Shown here: positions 17,911 to 26,248 of the stretch, piece after piece
How positions within the stretch are numbered: position 1 is the stretch's first letter
Layout of the letters: each line of letters opens with the position of its first letter
Assembly: GCA_020725865.1 (NCBI GenBank)
Contig: DYEC01000020.1
Span: 27,083-91,082, forward strand
DNA length: 64,000 nt
Direction: 5' to 3'
Source of the DNA: Anaerolinea sp.
GTDB taxonomy: Bacteria; Chloroflexota; Anaerolineae; Anaerolineales; Anaerolineaceae
The notes under the pieces: generated by a model
Seen by the model: only the letters and a program-made list of their open reading frames with translations
The model's database searches: none
Told to the model about the DNA's origin: nothing
Position numbers and translations under genes: made by a program

Positions 17911-20775
17911 ATGGATGACTGGCAGAAATTGCTCTCCGAGCTGGCGAAAAAAATGACCCCGCCGCTGGCGTACGCGGTGATAGTGATCATTGTGCTGGGA
18001 CTGCTGGGCGAGCGCATCCCGGCGCAGTATGTCACGCTGGTGTATCTTCTCAGCCTTGGGGTGGCTGTGCTGTGGGCTTTGATTGAGATTGCACTATTAA
18101 TCAGGAAAGGCCGTCTGGAAACACCCGCGGAGAAACCGACTGATTCCCAATTCACCCAACCTCAAGAGCCGTCCAAAGCGCCGAAAGAAGATCCGCGCAC
18201 AGCGTATCTGCAGGTGATTATTGAGAAGTGTAGAAGTTTGCGGCTGGTAGGTATTGACCCGCAGGCGGCCGACCCCCTGCGCGGCGGCTTGACACTTGAG
18301 TCGGTATATACACAATTGGATACCACCACCCTGGTTGAACTTGGTGAAGAGAAAGCAGTCATTGAAAAACAGGAAAGAATTCCTGACTGGCTGTTTTATT
18401 TGGAAAAAAGACGACACCCGCTTGGCGCATTGGAGGCACTTTCCGGGGCGGATAGCCGCCGTATGGTTCTGCTGGGACAGCCCGGTACCGGCAAGTCCAC
18501 TTTTGTGCGTTACCTGGCGTTGCGCATGGCGCAGGCGGAAATGGACCGTTCGCGCAGTGTGCAGGATTTACTGCCCGGCTGGCAGGGAGGCGCTGTGTTG
18601 CCGGTGCTGATCTCGCTGGGATGGCTGGCGGAAACCATTCCGGCTGACTGCAAGCAAGGCAGAGCCCGTTTAATAGAAGCATATCTTATTGAATCCTTGC
18701 AGATGGATGAACGAACAGCGCCGTTTGCCGGCTGCATTCTTGACGAACTGAAGCGATCTGGCGGTCTGGTGCTTTTTGACGGGCTGGATGAGGTGGCTGA
18801 CCTGAAACTGCGACCAATTGTGGTGCAGGCGATTGAAGATTTTGTACAGAGTTACGGAAAACATCCTGCCAGCCGCTTTCTTGTTACCTGTCGTACGTAT
18901 TCTTATACTCATGACCCGAAATGGCAATTGACGGGCTGGGAGACCCATGAGCTGGCGCTGTTAGATGATAAAAAAATCCGTTTCTTTATCAATGCATGGC
19001 ACGATGCACATATCGGTATTGACAAGGGCCGTGAGCAAGATTATGAGCGTAAGCGCAAGAGCATGCTGGCAGCCCTTCAGCCGAACGACCGGCGCCGGCT
19101 CGACGAAATTGCACCTTTTCCCATCCTGTTGACCATGATGGCAATGGTGCATACGCATTACGGCGAATTGCCGGATACGCGCGCCGAGGTGTATGAGCGC
19201 TGCGTAGATTTGTTGCTGGTGCGCTGGGAACTGGAGCGCCCGATTGTCGGCCAACCTAATCAAACCCGTAAACGAACCATCATTGATGAACTGGGCATTC
19301 CAAGAGTAGTGCTCGACCGCGCGCTTTGGGAAGTGGCTTACAAAGCGCATCAAGGCCGCCCGGCGGAAGACGAAGGCGAGCGCAGGGCAGCCTTGGTCAC
19401 CGAAGATTTGCTCTGTGGTGTGCTTCAGGCACATTTTCAAGACCTCGATAAAGTCAAAATATTTCTGGAATACTGTCAGAGTTCCAACGGTTTGTTGATG
19501 CTGCAGGGCAGTGTAATGCCGCCTGATGCTCCTCCGGGGGCACCGCCCCGGCGTATCTATGCTTTTCCGCACCCGACCTTTGAGGAATATCTGGCGGCGC
19601 GTTACCTGATCCGCCCGAATTTTGGCAAGACCGTGCGCGATATGGCGCGTAGTAGCGACCGCTGGCGGGAGGTGATTCTTTTACTGGGAGAGACGCTTTG
19701 CTTTTTCCAGAAGGATCAAGAACGTATGGAAAGTTTGCTGGACAAGCTGGCGCCGCAAGATGCGCCCTCAACATCCCACGACCCAGACTGGCGTCCTATC
19801 TGGTATGCCGGAGATTTGCTGACGCTCTACCGGCGTGCCTTTCCAGGCGAACCTGCATCCAGCGATGAGCGCATTCGCAGGCTTTTATATGAATTGGTGG
19901 TTCGGGTCGCGCTCTCGCCACGTGAGCGCGCTTCCGCCGCGGATGCGCTGGATGAGCTCGGCTACCTGCCGGAAGACCTCTACGATTTCATCGCCATCCC
20001 GAGTGATGAAGCGCCGGCGTTCTTCATTGCCAAATACCCGGTGACCAACCTGCAGTACGAGCGTTTCCTCAAATCCGGGCGGTTTGCCGAACGGCAGTGG
20101 TGGGTGAATTTCCCAATGTTCGATGAGAAGAGCCGGCGGATGAGGGGCAAAAGCTGGGGCAGTCAGGGCTGGGAGTGGCTGCAGACGGCGCTCAAGGATG
20201 AAGACAACCCGGTGCGGGACGGTGTACTGTACCCGCGCGACTGGGACGATCCGCGCTTCGGCATCGCCCGCAAGACGGCGCCGGTGGTGGGCATCACGTG
20301 GTACGAGGCGAATGCCTACTGCAGGTGGCTGGCGCAGGAGCGCGGACTGCCCGAATGGGGCTCGCTGGGGCGGCTGAACCGCGGCGGGGGAACTCTGGAG
20401 ATCCGCCTGCCGGCCGAAGCGGAGTGGGCGGAGGCGGCGGGGGGTGAAGCGAATGACCGCTTTGCCTGGGGCGTGCTGAAAGACCCAAAAGAGGAAATCG
20501 TCCGCTATGCCAACACAGCGGAAAGCGGGCTCGTGCGGACGACGCCGGTGTGGATGTACCCGCAGGGTGCCAGCCCGCGCCGGGTGATGGACCTGAGCGG
20601 GAACGTGTGGGAGTGGCAGGCGAACTTTTATGATAAAGATCATGACATGTTGAGCTTGCGCGGCGGTTCGTGGAGCGGCAATTGGAGCAGCGCGCGCGTG
20701 GCGAACCGCGACTTCAATCCCCCGTCCAGCTACTGGCTCATCGGCGGCTTCCGCCCCGTTGCCCGCCCGGTTTAA
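17911..20775 (+). CDS. DGR target: membrane-anchored NACHT NTPase with variable FGE-sulfatase/lectin-like C-terminus
   Basis: The 954-residue protein has two N-terminal membrane segments (about 17-34 and 40-63) and a linker. A NACHT/STAND NTPase follows, with Walker A GQPGTGKST near 189 and Walker B LVLFDGLDE near 287. Next come a helical region ending in YAFPHPTFEEYLAARYL and, from about residue 690, a formylglycine-generating-enzyme-like fold (FFIAKYPVTNLQYERFL, DLSGNVWEWQ, LRGGSW). The last 40 residues are the variable repeat. Family knowledge says this fold is a common DGR display scaffold, and NACHT modules act as signal-triggered switches. I infer a cytosolic or surface sensor whose ligand pocket is diversified. 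GGAG precedes ATG 17911. Catalytic sulfatase-modifying activity is unlikely. Confidence 0.9.
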   Translation: MDDWQKLLSELAKKMTPPLAYAVIVIIVLGLLGERIPAQYVTLVYLLSLGVAVLWALIEIALLIRKGRLETPAEKPTDSQFTQPQEPSKAPKEDPRTAYLQVIIEKCRSLRLVGIDPQAADPLRGGLTLESVYTQLDTTTLVELGEEKAVIEKQERIPDWLFYLEKRRHPLGALEALSGADSRRMVLLGQPGTGKSTFVRYLALRMAQAEMDRSRSVQDLLPGWQGGAVLPVLISLGWLAETIPADCKQGRARLIEAYLIESLQMDERTAPFAGCILDELKRSGGLVLFDGLDEVADLKLRPIVVQAIEDFVQSYGKHPASRFLVTCRTYSYTHDPKWQLTGWETHELALLDDKKIRFFINAWHDAHIGIDKGREQDYERKRKSMLAALQPNDRRRLDEIAPFPILLTMMAMVHTHYGELPDTRAEVYERCVDLLLVRWELERPIVGQPNQTRKRTIIDELGIPRVVLDRALWEVAYKAHQGRPAEDEGERRAALVTEDLLCGVLQAHFQDLDKVKIFLEYCQSSNGLLMLQGSVMPPDAPPGAPPRRIYAFPHPTFEEYLAARYLIRPNFGKTVRDMARSSDRWREVILLLGETLCFFQKDQERMESLLDKLAPQDAPSTSHDPDWRPIWYAGDLLTLYRRAFPGEPASSDERIRRLLYELVVRVALSPRERASAADALDELGYLPEDLYDFIAIPSDEAPAFFIAKYPVTNLQYERFLKSGRFAERQWWVNFPMFDEKSRRMRGKSWGSQGWEWLQTALKDEDNPVRDGVLYPRDWDDPRFGIARKTAPVVGITWYEANAYCRWLAQERGLPEWGSLGRLNRGGGTLEIRLPAEAEWAEAAGGEANDRFAWGVLKDPKEEIVRYANTAESGLVRTTPVWMYPQGASPRRVMDLSGNVWEWQANFYDKDHDMLSLRGGSWSGNWSSARVANRDFNPPSSYWLIGGFRPVARPV
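20654..20773 (+). repeat. DGR variable repeat (VR)
   Basis: The 120-bp 3' end of the target gene aligns without gaps to the template repeat at +1640. There are 21 mismatches and every one is at a template adenine (34 adenines in TR). No C, G or T of TR differs. Thirteen core codons are affected (residues 922, 923, 926, 927, 934, 935, 937, 939, 940, 941, 943, 944, 945), plus T-to-P and I-to-V near the end and one silent change. Trp, Gly, Arg and Pro scaffold codons are untouched. The match stops just inside the TAA stop codon. Confidence 0.97.
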
Positions 20776-20791
20776 GCTTTTGTTTTCTGTG

Positions 20792-20822
20792 CAAGCCCCC
20801 GCAGCGCAGCGGAGGGGGCTTG
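20792..20822 (+). other. Hairpin 18 bases after VR
   Basis: CAAGCCCCC and GGGGGCTTG form a perfect 9-bp stem around a 13-base GC-rich loop, followed by TGTTTTCT. In studied DGRs a hairpin or cruciform shortly after VR promotes mutagenic homing. It could equally be the terminator of the target gene, or both. Confidence 0.7.
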
Positions 20823-20879
20823 TGTTTTCTGCGTTCTGCCGGCTTAAAATTTTTTTAAAAGCCTTTTAAGGAGTGAATA

Positions 20880-21965
20880 TTGAAAACCTATCGCAATCTC
20901 TACCCGCAGGTCTATGACTTCGAGAACCTCTATCTGGCGTACCGCCGGGCACGCAAGGGCAAACGCGGCAAAGCCGAGGTGGCGGCTTTTGAGCGCAGTT
21001 ATGAGGAAGAGTTGTTTATCCTGCAAAACGAACTGCTCCGCCGGACCTACACTCCGGGCGAATACCGCAGTTTTTACATCCATGAACCGAAACGCCGGCT
21101 GATCTCCGCTGCCCCGTTCCGCGACCGGGTGGTGCACCATGCGCTGTGTCAGGTCATTGAGCCGATCTGGGAGCGGCGCTTTATATTCGACAGTTACGCC
21201 AACCGGCTGGGCAAAGGCACGCACCGCGCCCTCGACCGCGCCGTGCAGTACGCCCGCCGCTACCGCTACTTTCTGCAGTGCGACCTGCGCCAGTTCTTTC
21301 CCTCCATAGACCATGCTATCCTGAAGGCTGAATTGGAGCGGTTGATTGCCGATGAAGATGTGCTCTGGCTGTGTGAGGTCATCCTGCACAGCGGGGCGGG
21401 CGTGCTCAGCGAAGAGTATGAAATGGTCTGGTTCCCCGGCGATAACCTGCTGGCGGCGGCGCGTCCGCGCGGACTGCCGATTGGTAATCTGACCAGTCAG
21501 TTCTGGGCGAATGTGTATCTCAACCCGTTCGATCACTTCATCAAGCGCGAGCTGAAGTGCGCGGCGTATCTGCGTTACGTGGATGACTTTCTGCTGTTTG
21601 GCAATGACGTGCGGCAGTTGTATGACTGGCGCACGGCAATTATTGAAAGGCTGGCTGTATTGCGGCTGACCCTGCACGCCGAAAGCGCGCAGGTGTTCCC
21701 GGTGCGGACCGGCATACCGTTTCTGGGTTTCCGCCTGTATCCGACTCACCGGCGGGTCAAGGCGCGCAAGGTAATTGCCTTTCGGCGCAGGTTGAAATCC
21801 ATGCTCAAGAAACCCGTCCCTTATGAAAAATTGACCGCCAGCATCCGAGGCTGGATCAACCACGTCCGCTATGCGGATAGCTGGGGATTGCGCCGCAGGA
21901 TGCTGGGCTTTCGTATCCCGCAGGAGGCGCATGGAAGAGTCACCGCTGTTTGTCCGCACGCATGA
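20880..21965 (+). CDS. DGR reverse transcriptase
   Basis: Copies the TR-containing RNA into adenine-mutagenised cDNA. RT motifs in order: the fingers (RLISAAPFRDRVVHHALCQ), motif A QCDLRQFFPSIDH, motif B PIGNLTSQFWAN, active site YVDD in LRYVDDFLLFGND, and the GFRLYP region. The motif B form IGxxxSQ, in place of QGxxxSP, is characteristic of DGR enzymes. The 361-residue length fits. It starts at TTG with AAGGAG six bases upstream; no ATG gives the full N-terminus. Its 3' end overlaps avd by 35 bases. Confidence 0.96.
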   Translation: MKTYRNLYPQVYDFENLYLAYRRARKGKRGKAEVAAFERSYEEELFILQNELLRRTYTPGEYRSFYIHEPKRRLISAAPFRDRVVHHALCQVIEPIWERRFIFDSYANRLGKGTHRALDRAVQYARRYRYFLQCDLRQFFPSIDHAILKAELERLIADEDVLWLCEVILHSGAGVLSEEYEMVWFPGDNLLAAARPRGLPIGNLTSQFWANVYLNPFDHFIKRELKCAAYLRYVDDFLLFGNDVRQLYDWRTAIIERLAVLRLTLHAESAQVFPVRTGIPFLGFRLYPTHRRVKARKVIAFRRRLKSMLKKPVPYEKLTASIRGWINHVRYADSWGLRRRMLGFRIPQEAHGRVTAVCPHA

Positions 21966-22266
21966 TTTTCTGCTCTGGCTGCTGCCGCAGGTGCAGAAGT
22001 TTCCCCGCCCGTACCGCTTTACGCTCACCGAGCGCATTCAGCGCAAAGCGATGGATTTTCAGGATTTGATCGTCTCGGCGGGCAAAGCACAGGGCGGAGA
22101 ACGCAAGGCTTTTCTCATGCAGGCGGACACGGCGCTGGAGCAGTTGCGTTTCTGGCTGCGCTTTGGACGCGAGCTGGAACTGTTGACCGCTGGTCAGTAT
22201 GAACATGCCGCCCGCATGCTGGTCGAGATGGGGAGGCTGTTAGGAGGCTGGATCAAACGAGCCTGA
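21931..22266 (+). CDS. avd: Accessory variability determinant (Avd), four-helix bundle
   Basis: The 111-residue basic, helix-rich protein (FVRTHDFLLWLLPQVQKFPR, then FTLTERIQRKAMDFQDLI) matches the Avd/four-helix-bundle family. In characterised DGRs it is a pentamer that binds the RT and the TR RNA and is required for mutagenic homing. ATG 21931 has AGGAGG three bases upstream. The gene overlaps the RT reading frame by 35 bases, implying coupled translation. TR starts 28 bases after its stop. Confidence 0.9.
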   Translation: MEESPLFVRTHDFLLWLLPQVQKFPRPYRFTLTERIQRKAMDFQDLIVSAGKAQGGERKAFLMQADTALEQLRFWLRFGRELELLTAGQYEHAARMLVEMGRLLGGWIKRA

Positions 22267-22293
22267 GGCTCGTGGATTGGGCGTCAACCGGGG

Positions 22294-22413
22294 GCTTGCG
22301 CGGCGGTTCATGGAACAACAATTGGAACAACGCGCGCGTGGCGAACCGCAACAACAATCACCCGAACAACAACTGGAACAACAACGGCTTCCGCCCCGTT
22401 GCCCGCACGATTT
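22294..22413 (+). repeat. DGR template repeat (TR)
   Basis: Non-coding 120-bp donor of the variable repeat. Read in the VR frame it is dominated by AAC codons, so adenine mutagenesis at the first two positions can reach many amino acids while avoiding stop codons. It lies 28 bases after avd and about 110 bases before a terminator, so the functional RNA probably runs from the avd 3' end to about 22579. Last VR-matching differences, at TR 22407 and 22410, may mark the IMH/IMH* distinction. Confidence 0.96.
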
Positions 22414-22520
22414 TGTTGACTGCCGGCAGTTTGTCCGGTTGAGAGACCGGCTTCGAGGCAAAACTGGCTGGTTGCACGCCCGGTGAACTCTGCAATGCAG
22501 AGTGCCAAATATTGAATCGC

Positions 22521-22579
22521 CCTGCCCGTTTCGGTAAGCGCAGGCAGTCCTGTGAAGAGCATCCGGGCAGGTCTTTTTT
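22521..22579 (+). terminator. Terminator after the DGR template region
   Basis: CCTGCCCG (22521-22528) pairs with CGGGCAGG (22564-22571), with room for an inner stem, and a T run follows at 22574-22579. Between TR and here (22414-22520) I see no gene; this probably forms the 3' part of the TR RNA. Confidence 0.7.
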
Positions 22580-22656
22580 CTGAGTCAATGCCGTCTTGTC
22601 AGGCTGGGGATTCGGTGATAAGATAAAAGATAATAATCCTACAAAGGAGGTAAAAA

Positions 22657-23256
22657 ATGTCCAATAAAAATCGAGTTGTCGAAATCACCGATCCCCCCTT
22701 TGTGCACAGCCTGTTCGGCAAGCCGTCGTGGGCGTGGCTTTGGCTGATCGTGCGCGTGTATGTGGGCTACACATGGCTGACCTCAGGGCTGGGCAAAATT
22801 GGCAACCCGGCATGGGTGCAGACGGGGGAAGCCCTGAAGGGCTTCTGGCAGCGTGCGGTGGTCATCCCGGAACCGCCTGCCCGTCCGGCGATTGCCTTTG
22901 ACTGGTACCGGGCGTTCATTCAGGCATTGCTGGACGGCGGGCATCATGTCTGGTTTGCCAAGCTGGTTGTGGCAGGTGAACTGCTGGTCGGCATTGCGCT
23001 GATTCTGGGCGCGTTTGTGGGCGTTGCCGCTTTCTTTGGCGGCTTCATGAACTGGAATTTCATGATGGCGGGCACTGCCAGCATCAACCCGGTTCTGTTC
23101 ACGCTGTCCATTTTCCTCATTCTGGCGTGGAAGACAGCCGGATGGTGGGGGCTGGACCGCTGGCTGCTGCCGGCGCTGGGCACGCCATGGCGTCCCGGGC
23201 GGGTATTCGCCGCGGCTGGCACTGCGCCCTCGGTTGCGGGCGGGGGTGCTGGCTGA
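22657..23256 (+). CDS. DoxX-family membrane protein
   Basis: The 199-residue protein has four predicted membrane helices and the DoxX/DoxD pattern (VRVYVGYTWLTSGLGKI, VAGELLVGIALILGAFVGVAAFFGGFMNWNFMMAG). Relatives are subunits of thiosulfate:quinone oxidoreductase or poorly defined membrane redox-associated proteins. AAAGGAGG precedes the ATG. It stands alone between the DGR terminator and a convergent histidine kinase, so there is no operon clue to its partner. Confidence 0.85.
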   Translation: MSNKNRVVEITDPPFVHSLFGKPSWAWLWLIVRVYVGYTWLTSGLGKIGNPAWVQTGEALKGFWQRAVVIPEPPARPAIAFDWYRAFIQALLDGGHHVWFAKLVVAGELLVGIALILGAFVGVAAFFGGFMNWNFMMAGTASINPVLFTLSIFLILAWKTAGWWGLDRWLLPALGTPWRPGRVFAAAGTAPSVAGGGAG

Positions 23257-23300
23257 AGTTTTGATTTTTTGCTCTGTGGGGGTGCTTTCTGCACCTTGTT

Positions 23301-24554
23301 TTATTTGCCCCCGCCTCTGGGGCTGGGAGCGTACGGAATTTCAAAGCTGAAGTTACTGCCTTTGCCCTCTACGCTTTCGACCCAGATTCTGCCGCCATGC
23401 AGTTCAACCATTTCTTTGGCAATGGACAGCCCCAGCCCCATGCCGCCGTGCCGGCGGGTGAGGTGTTTTTCTACCTGATAAAAGCGCTGGAAGACCTTTT
23501 CCCGCTCGCCTGCCGGAATGCCGATGCCGTTATCCATTACCGAGACGCGCACATACTGAGGCAATTCTTCGATTTTGACCAGTACCTGCCCGCCGGGGTC
23601 GGTATAGGTAATGGCGTTGTTCAGCAGATTTTCCAGCACCGTGCGGATTTTCTGCCTGTCGCATTCGATGAGCAAATCGGTGCGGCACGGTCGCAGGGCG
23701 ATCCGTATTCCCTTTTCCGATGCCGGAAAACCAAAGGATTCGATTACCTGCCGTGCCAGCTCGGCGGGGGCAACGCGCTCATACTGCACCTGATGCAGTC
23801 CCCGTTCAAGCGCCTCGACAGTGGAAAACTGTTCGATGATGCCGCGCAATTGCAGGGCGCTGTTCAGGATGCTTTCGGCGCTCTGGCGCTGTTCGGGAGG
23901 CAGGCTCTCTTGCAGCAGTGCCGCCTGCCCCAGAATCACCCCCAGCGGCGTGCGTAACTCGTGAAAGGCAACCGCGACGAAGTTGGTTTTCATCTGTTCG
24001 GCTTCCTGCACTGCCTGCTGTGCTTTCTCCGCTTCGTCCTGCAGCCGCCAGCCTTCGATGGCGATTGCCGCCAGCGCCGCCAGAATCTCAACCACTTTGA
24101 CATCCTCGGCGGTGTAATCGGCGTCGTTTTGTTTGTTCACCGCTTCCAGAACGCCGATCGTCCGGTCTCGCACGATCATCGGCACCGCCAGCAGGGTGCG
24201 CGTTTCGGCGCTCAGTTCACGATCCACGACACGGTAAATTGGGTCATCGGCGCGGCGCTGTCTGCCCAGCACCATCGGCTTGCGGTTGCGGAAAACCCAG
24301 CCCGCCACACTGCGCTCAAGCGGAACGCTGATCAGTTTGACCGATTTCATCAGGTGCAGGGGGATGGCACGGAAACGCAGTGAGCGCGTCCCCTGTTCGT
24401 AAATGAGGATCGAACTGCTTTCACTGCCGGTCAGTGCTGAAGCTGTCTGAATAATAGATTGCAGGATGGGGTCCAGTTCCTGATGTTCGCTGATTTTGCG
24501 GCATAAAGCGAGCAAATGCTCCAGCCAGTTCAGGTGGTCAGTCGGGTTATTCAT
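23301..24554 (-). CDS. GAF-domain sensor histidine kinase
   Basis: Cytoplasmic two-component kinase of 417 residues. It has an N-terminal helix, a GAF domain (about 25-170: LTGSESSSILIYE, FRNRKPMVLG, VLEAVNKQNDADYT), then a HisKA helix with phospho-acceptor His in AFHELRTPLG near residue 197. The HATPase domain carries the N box LENLLNNAI, DNGIGIP and GGMGLGLSIAKE. No membrane segment is seen, so it senses an internal small molecule or redox state. No cognate regulator is adjacent. ATG 24554 is chosen for AGAAGGG upstream; a 27-residue longer form lacks such a site. Confidence 0.92.
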   Translation of the reverse strand: MNNPTDHLNWLEHLLALCRKISEHQELDPILQSIIQTASALTGSESSSILIYEQGTRSLRFRAIPLHLMKSVKLISVPLERSVAGWVFRNRKPMVLGRQRRADDPIYRVVDRELSAETRTLLAVPMIVRDRTIGVLEAVNKQNDADYTAEDVKVVEILAALAAIAIEGWRLQDEAEKAQQAVQEAEQMKTNFVAVAFHELRTPLGVILGQAALLQESLPPEQRQSAESILNSALQLRGIIEQFSTVEALERGLHQVQYERVAPAELARQVIESFGFPASEKGIRIALRPCRTDLLIECDRQKIRTVLENLLNNAITYTDPGGQVLVKIEELPQYVRVSVMDNGIGIPAGEREKVFQRFYQVEKHLTRRHGGMGLGLSIAKEMVELHGGRIWVESVEGKGSNFSFEIPYAPSPRGGGK

Positions 24555-24660
24555 GTTTTTGCCCTTCTGAAAAGGATTATACTGCGCTTTGTAAAACCCT
24601 GGGCATCGGGTAAAATACTTTCTGGCAGGTGCCATTTTGCCGGATGAAATGAGATTGGAT

Positions 24661-25860
24661 ATGAAACGATCTATCGCTTTTCGCTTTGCTCACTTGATGA
24701 CCGCTGTTTTTTTGTTATTCCTTGCCGCGTGCATTGCCCCGGCGGGTGATGTGCCGGATGCGACCGCTGTTTTTCAGAGCGCACTGCTGACCGCCACCCA
24801 TGCCATGCAGCCGCCGGCGGCAACGTTCACCCCTGCGCCGCCGGCCGAAACCCCCGTTCCCATCTCCACGGCAACGGAGACACCTGATCCCAACCGTACC
24901 CCGCCGGCACTGCCGGGAATATTTGTCTCTGACCTGCTCAACCCGCTGGATGTGCCGCGCAGTTATATTCAGGACACCTGCCGGTATCTCAAGATGCGCT
25001 GGGACCCGAACAACAGCGCACCCGGCACGGTGGTCATGCCGATTATGTTCCACTCGATCACCGACGGCGAGGTGATCTATGCCGATCAGATCAGCGTAAC
25101 GCAGTTCAACCAGATCATGCACGATCTGCAGCAACAGGGCTTTGAGGCGATCACCGTCCAGCAGTTGGCGGATTTTCTGGAACGCAATGCCAAAATTCCC
25201 CGGCGCTCGGTGCTTTTGATTGTGGATGACCGCAAGCGCTCTGCCTATTTCGAAACGCATTTCAAGCCGTATTTCGACTCGTGGGGCTGGAAGGTGACCA
25301 ATGCCTGGATCAGTGCGCCGGATACCAGCGAAAACCTGTGGCAGGAAAATCAGGCGGTGGAGGCGGCGGGGTATGTGGATCATCAGGCGCACGGCGTCAT
25401 TCACAATGTGCCGATACAGGAAAACTCGCCGGAGGACTATATCCGCAGTGAGATTTTCGGCGCCGCTGAAGCCATCCAACAGCGTTTTGGCAAACGTCCG
25501 ATTGCTTATATCTGGCCCGGAGGCGGGTTTTCCAAACGCGGTGTTGAGGTTGCCCGCGAAGCCGGCTACCGGCTGGGATTCACCATTAACCCGCGCGGTC
25601 CGTTGATGTTTAACTGGATTCCGCTCAGCGATGTTGCCGATCCGGCGCGCCCTTCGTTCATGCCCGAAGCCGCTATTGGCGACCCGCTGATGGTGTTGCC
25701 GCGCTACTGGGATACCGATGCCACCCTGCACATTGACACCGTGCGGCAGATCAGCAAAGCCGCCGCTGCCCATGCCAAAGAAAACAAGGCGGTTGAACTG
25801 GAATACTATGATATTGTTTGCAAGCCTGTGACCGGCGAAATTCCCACCCTAGTGCCGTAA
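24661..25860 (+). CDS. Polysaccharide deacetylase-family lipoprotein
   Basis: Predicted exported lipoprotein: signal with lipobox FLAAC, a Thr/Pro linker to about residue 85, then a NodB-like deacetylase domain starting at VVMPIMFHSI. The metal-site Asp pair is in LLIVDDRKRS near 186 and the His motif in VDHQAHG near 239, followed by YIWPGGGFSKRG. It likely removes N- or O-acetyl groups from a surface glycan. ATG 24661 is chosen because it starts a signal peptide; in-frame codons at 24637 and 24649 are alternatives. It is divergent from the kinase and followed within 8 bases by the HIT gene. Confidence 0.83.
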   Translation: MKRSIAFRFAHLMTAVFLLFLAACIAPAGDVPDATAVFQSALLTATHAMQPPAATFTPAPPAETPVPISTATETPDPNRTPPALPGIFVSDLLNPLDVPRSYIQDTCRYLKMRWDPNNSAPGTVVMPIMFHSITDGEVIYADQISVTQFNQIMHDLQQQGFEAITVQQLADFLERNAKIPRRSVLLIVDDRKRSAYFETHFKPYFDSWGWKVTNAWISAPDTSENLWQENQAVEAAGYVDHQAHGVIHNVPIQENSPEDYIRSEIFGAAEAIQQRFGKRPIAYIWPGGGFSKRGVEVAREAGYRLGFTINPRGPLMFNWIPLSDVADPARPSFMPEAAIGDPLMVLPRYWDTDATLHIDTVRQISKAAAAHAKENKAVELEYYDIVCKPVTGEIPTLVP

Positions 25861-25868
25861 TTTTCTCT

Positions 25869-26225
25869 ATGAATTGTGTTTTCTGCCAGATAATTGAAGG
25901 AAAATTGCCTGCCCGTCTGGTGTATCGGGACGAACTGGTGACGGTCTTTCATGATCGTGCGCCGATTACCCCGGTGCATCTCCTGGTTGTGCCAAACCGT
26001 CATCTGGAATCGCTCAATCAGGTGCAGGAAGCGGATAGAGAACTGCTTGGTCACATGATACTTACCGCACAGCAAATCGCCGCTCAAATGGGCATCCAGC
26101 ACAGCGGTTATCGTCTGGTGATCAATACCGGCCGGGATGCCGGGCAAAGTGTCTTTCATCTGCACTTGCACCTGATTGGAGGGACGCGTATGGCATTCCC
26201 CTTGCAACCGGGAGAGTTTAGCTGA
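25869..26225 (+). CDS. HIT-family nucleotide hydrolase
   Basis: The 118-residue protein has the HINT-type start CVFCQIIEGKLPARLVYRD and the catalytic histidine triad FHLHLHLIGG with His97, His99 and His101. Such proteins hydrolyse purine nucleoside phosphoramidates or acyl-adenylates. The upstream in-frame codon at 25818 would overlap the previous gene and add a non-family N-terminus, so ATG 25869 is used. It sits in a run with the deacetylase and LysM genes. Confidence 0.93.
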   Translation: MNCVFCQIIEGKLPARLVYRDELVTVFHDRAPITPVHLLVVPNRHLESLNQVQEADRELLGHMILTAQQIAAQMGIQHSGYRLVINTGRDAGQSVFHLHLHLIGGTRMAFPLQPGEFS

Positions 26226-26248
26226 ACCGGATGGCGAGGTGGTTAGAA

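Larger units (their letters stand above)
17911..22579 (+). mobile_element. Diversity-generating retroelement (DGR) cassette
   Basis: All core DGR parts are present in one direction. They are a target gene with a 3' variable repeat (20654-20773), a post-VR hairpin, a DGR-type reverse transcriptase, Avd, a template repeat (22294-22413) and a terminator. The gene order target-RT-Avd-TR differs from the Bordetella phage order. There is no integrase, transposase or terminal repeat at its edges, so it is a resident cassette and not a self-moving element. It is GC-rich compared with the window average by eye. Known DGR biology: TR RNA is copied by the RT with errors at adenines and the cDNA replaces VR. 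Confidence 0.95.

Noticed and set aside
22310..22385. AAC-rich stretch as a microsatellite
   Set aside because: The spacing of AAC codons mirrors the variable codons of the target gene with fixed Trp/Arg/Pro codons between; it is not a simple repeat.
22308..22562. Open frames on both strands across the template repeat
   Set aside because: The AAC-rich repeat keeps several frames open by composition. It is the non-coding DGR donor, as shown by its exact relation to VR.
17911..24554. A second DGR variable repeat
   Set aside because: No other segment with the RGGSW...GFRPVAR pattern or matching DNA was seen in the window.
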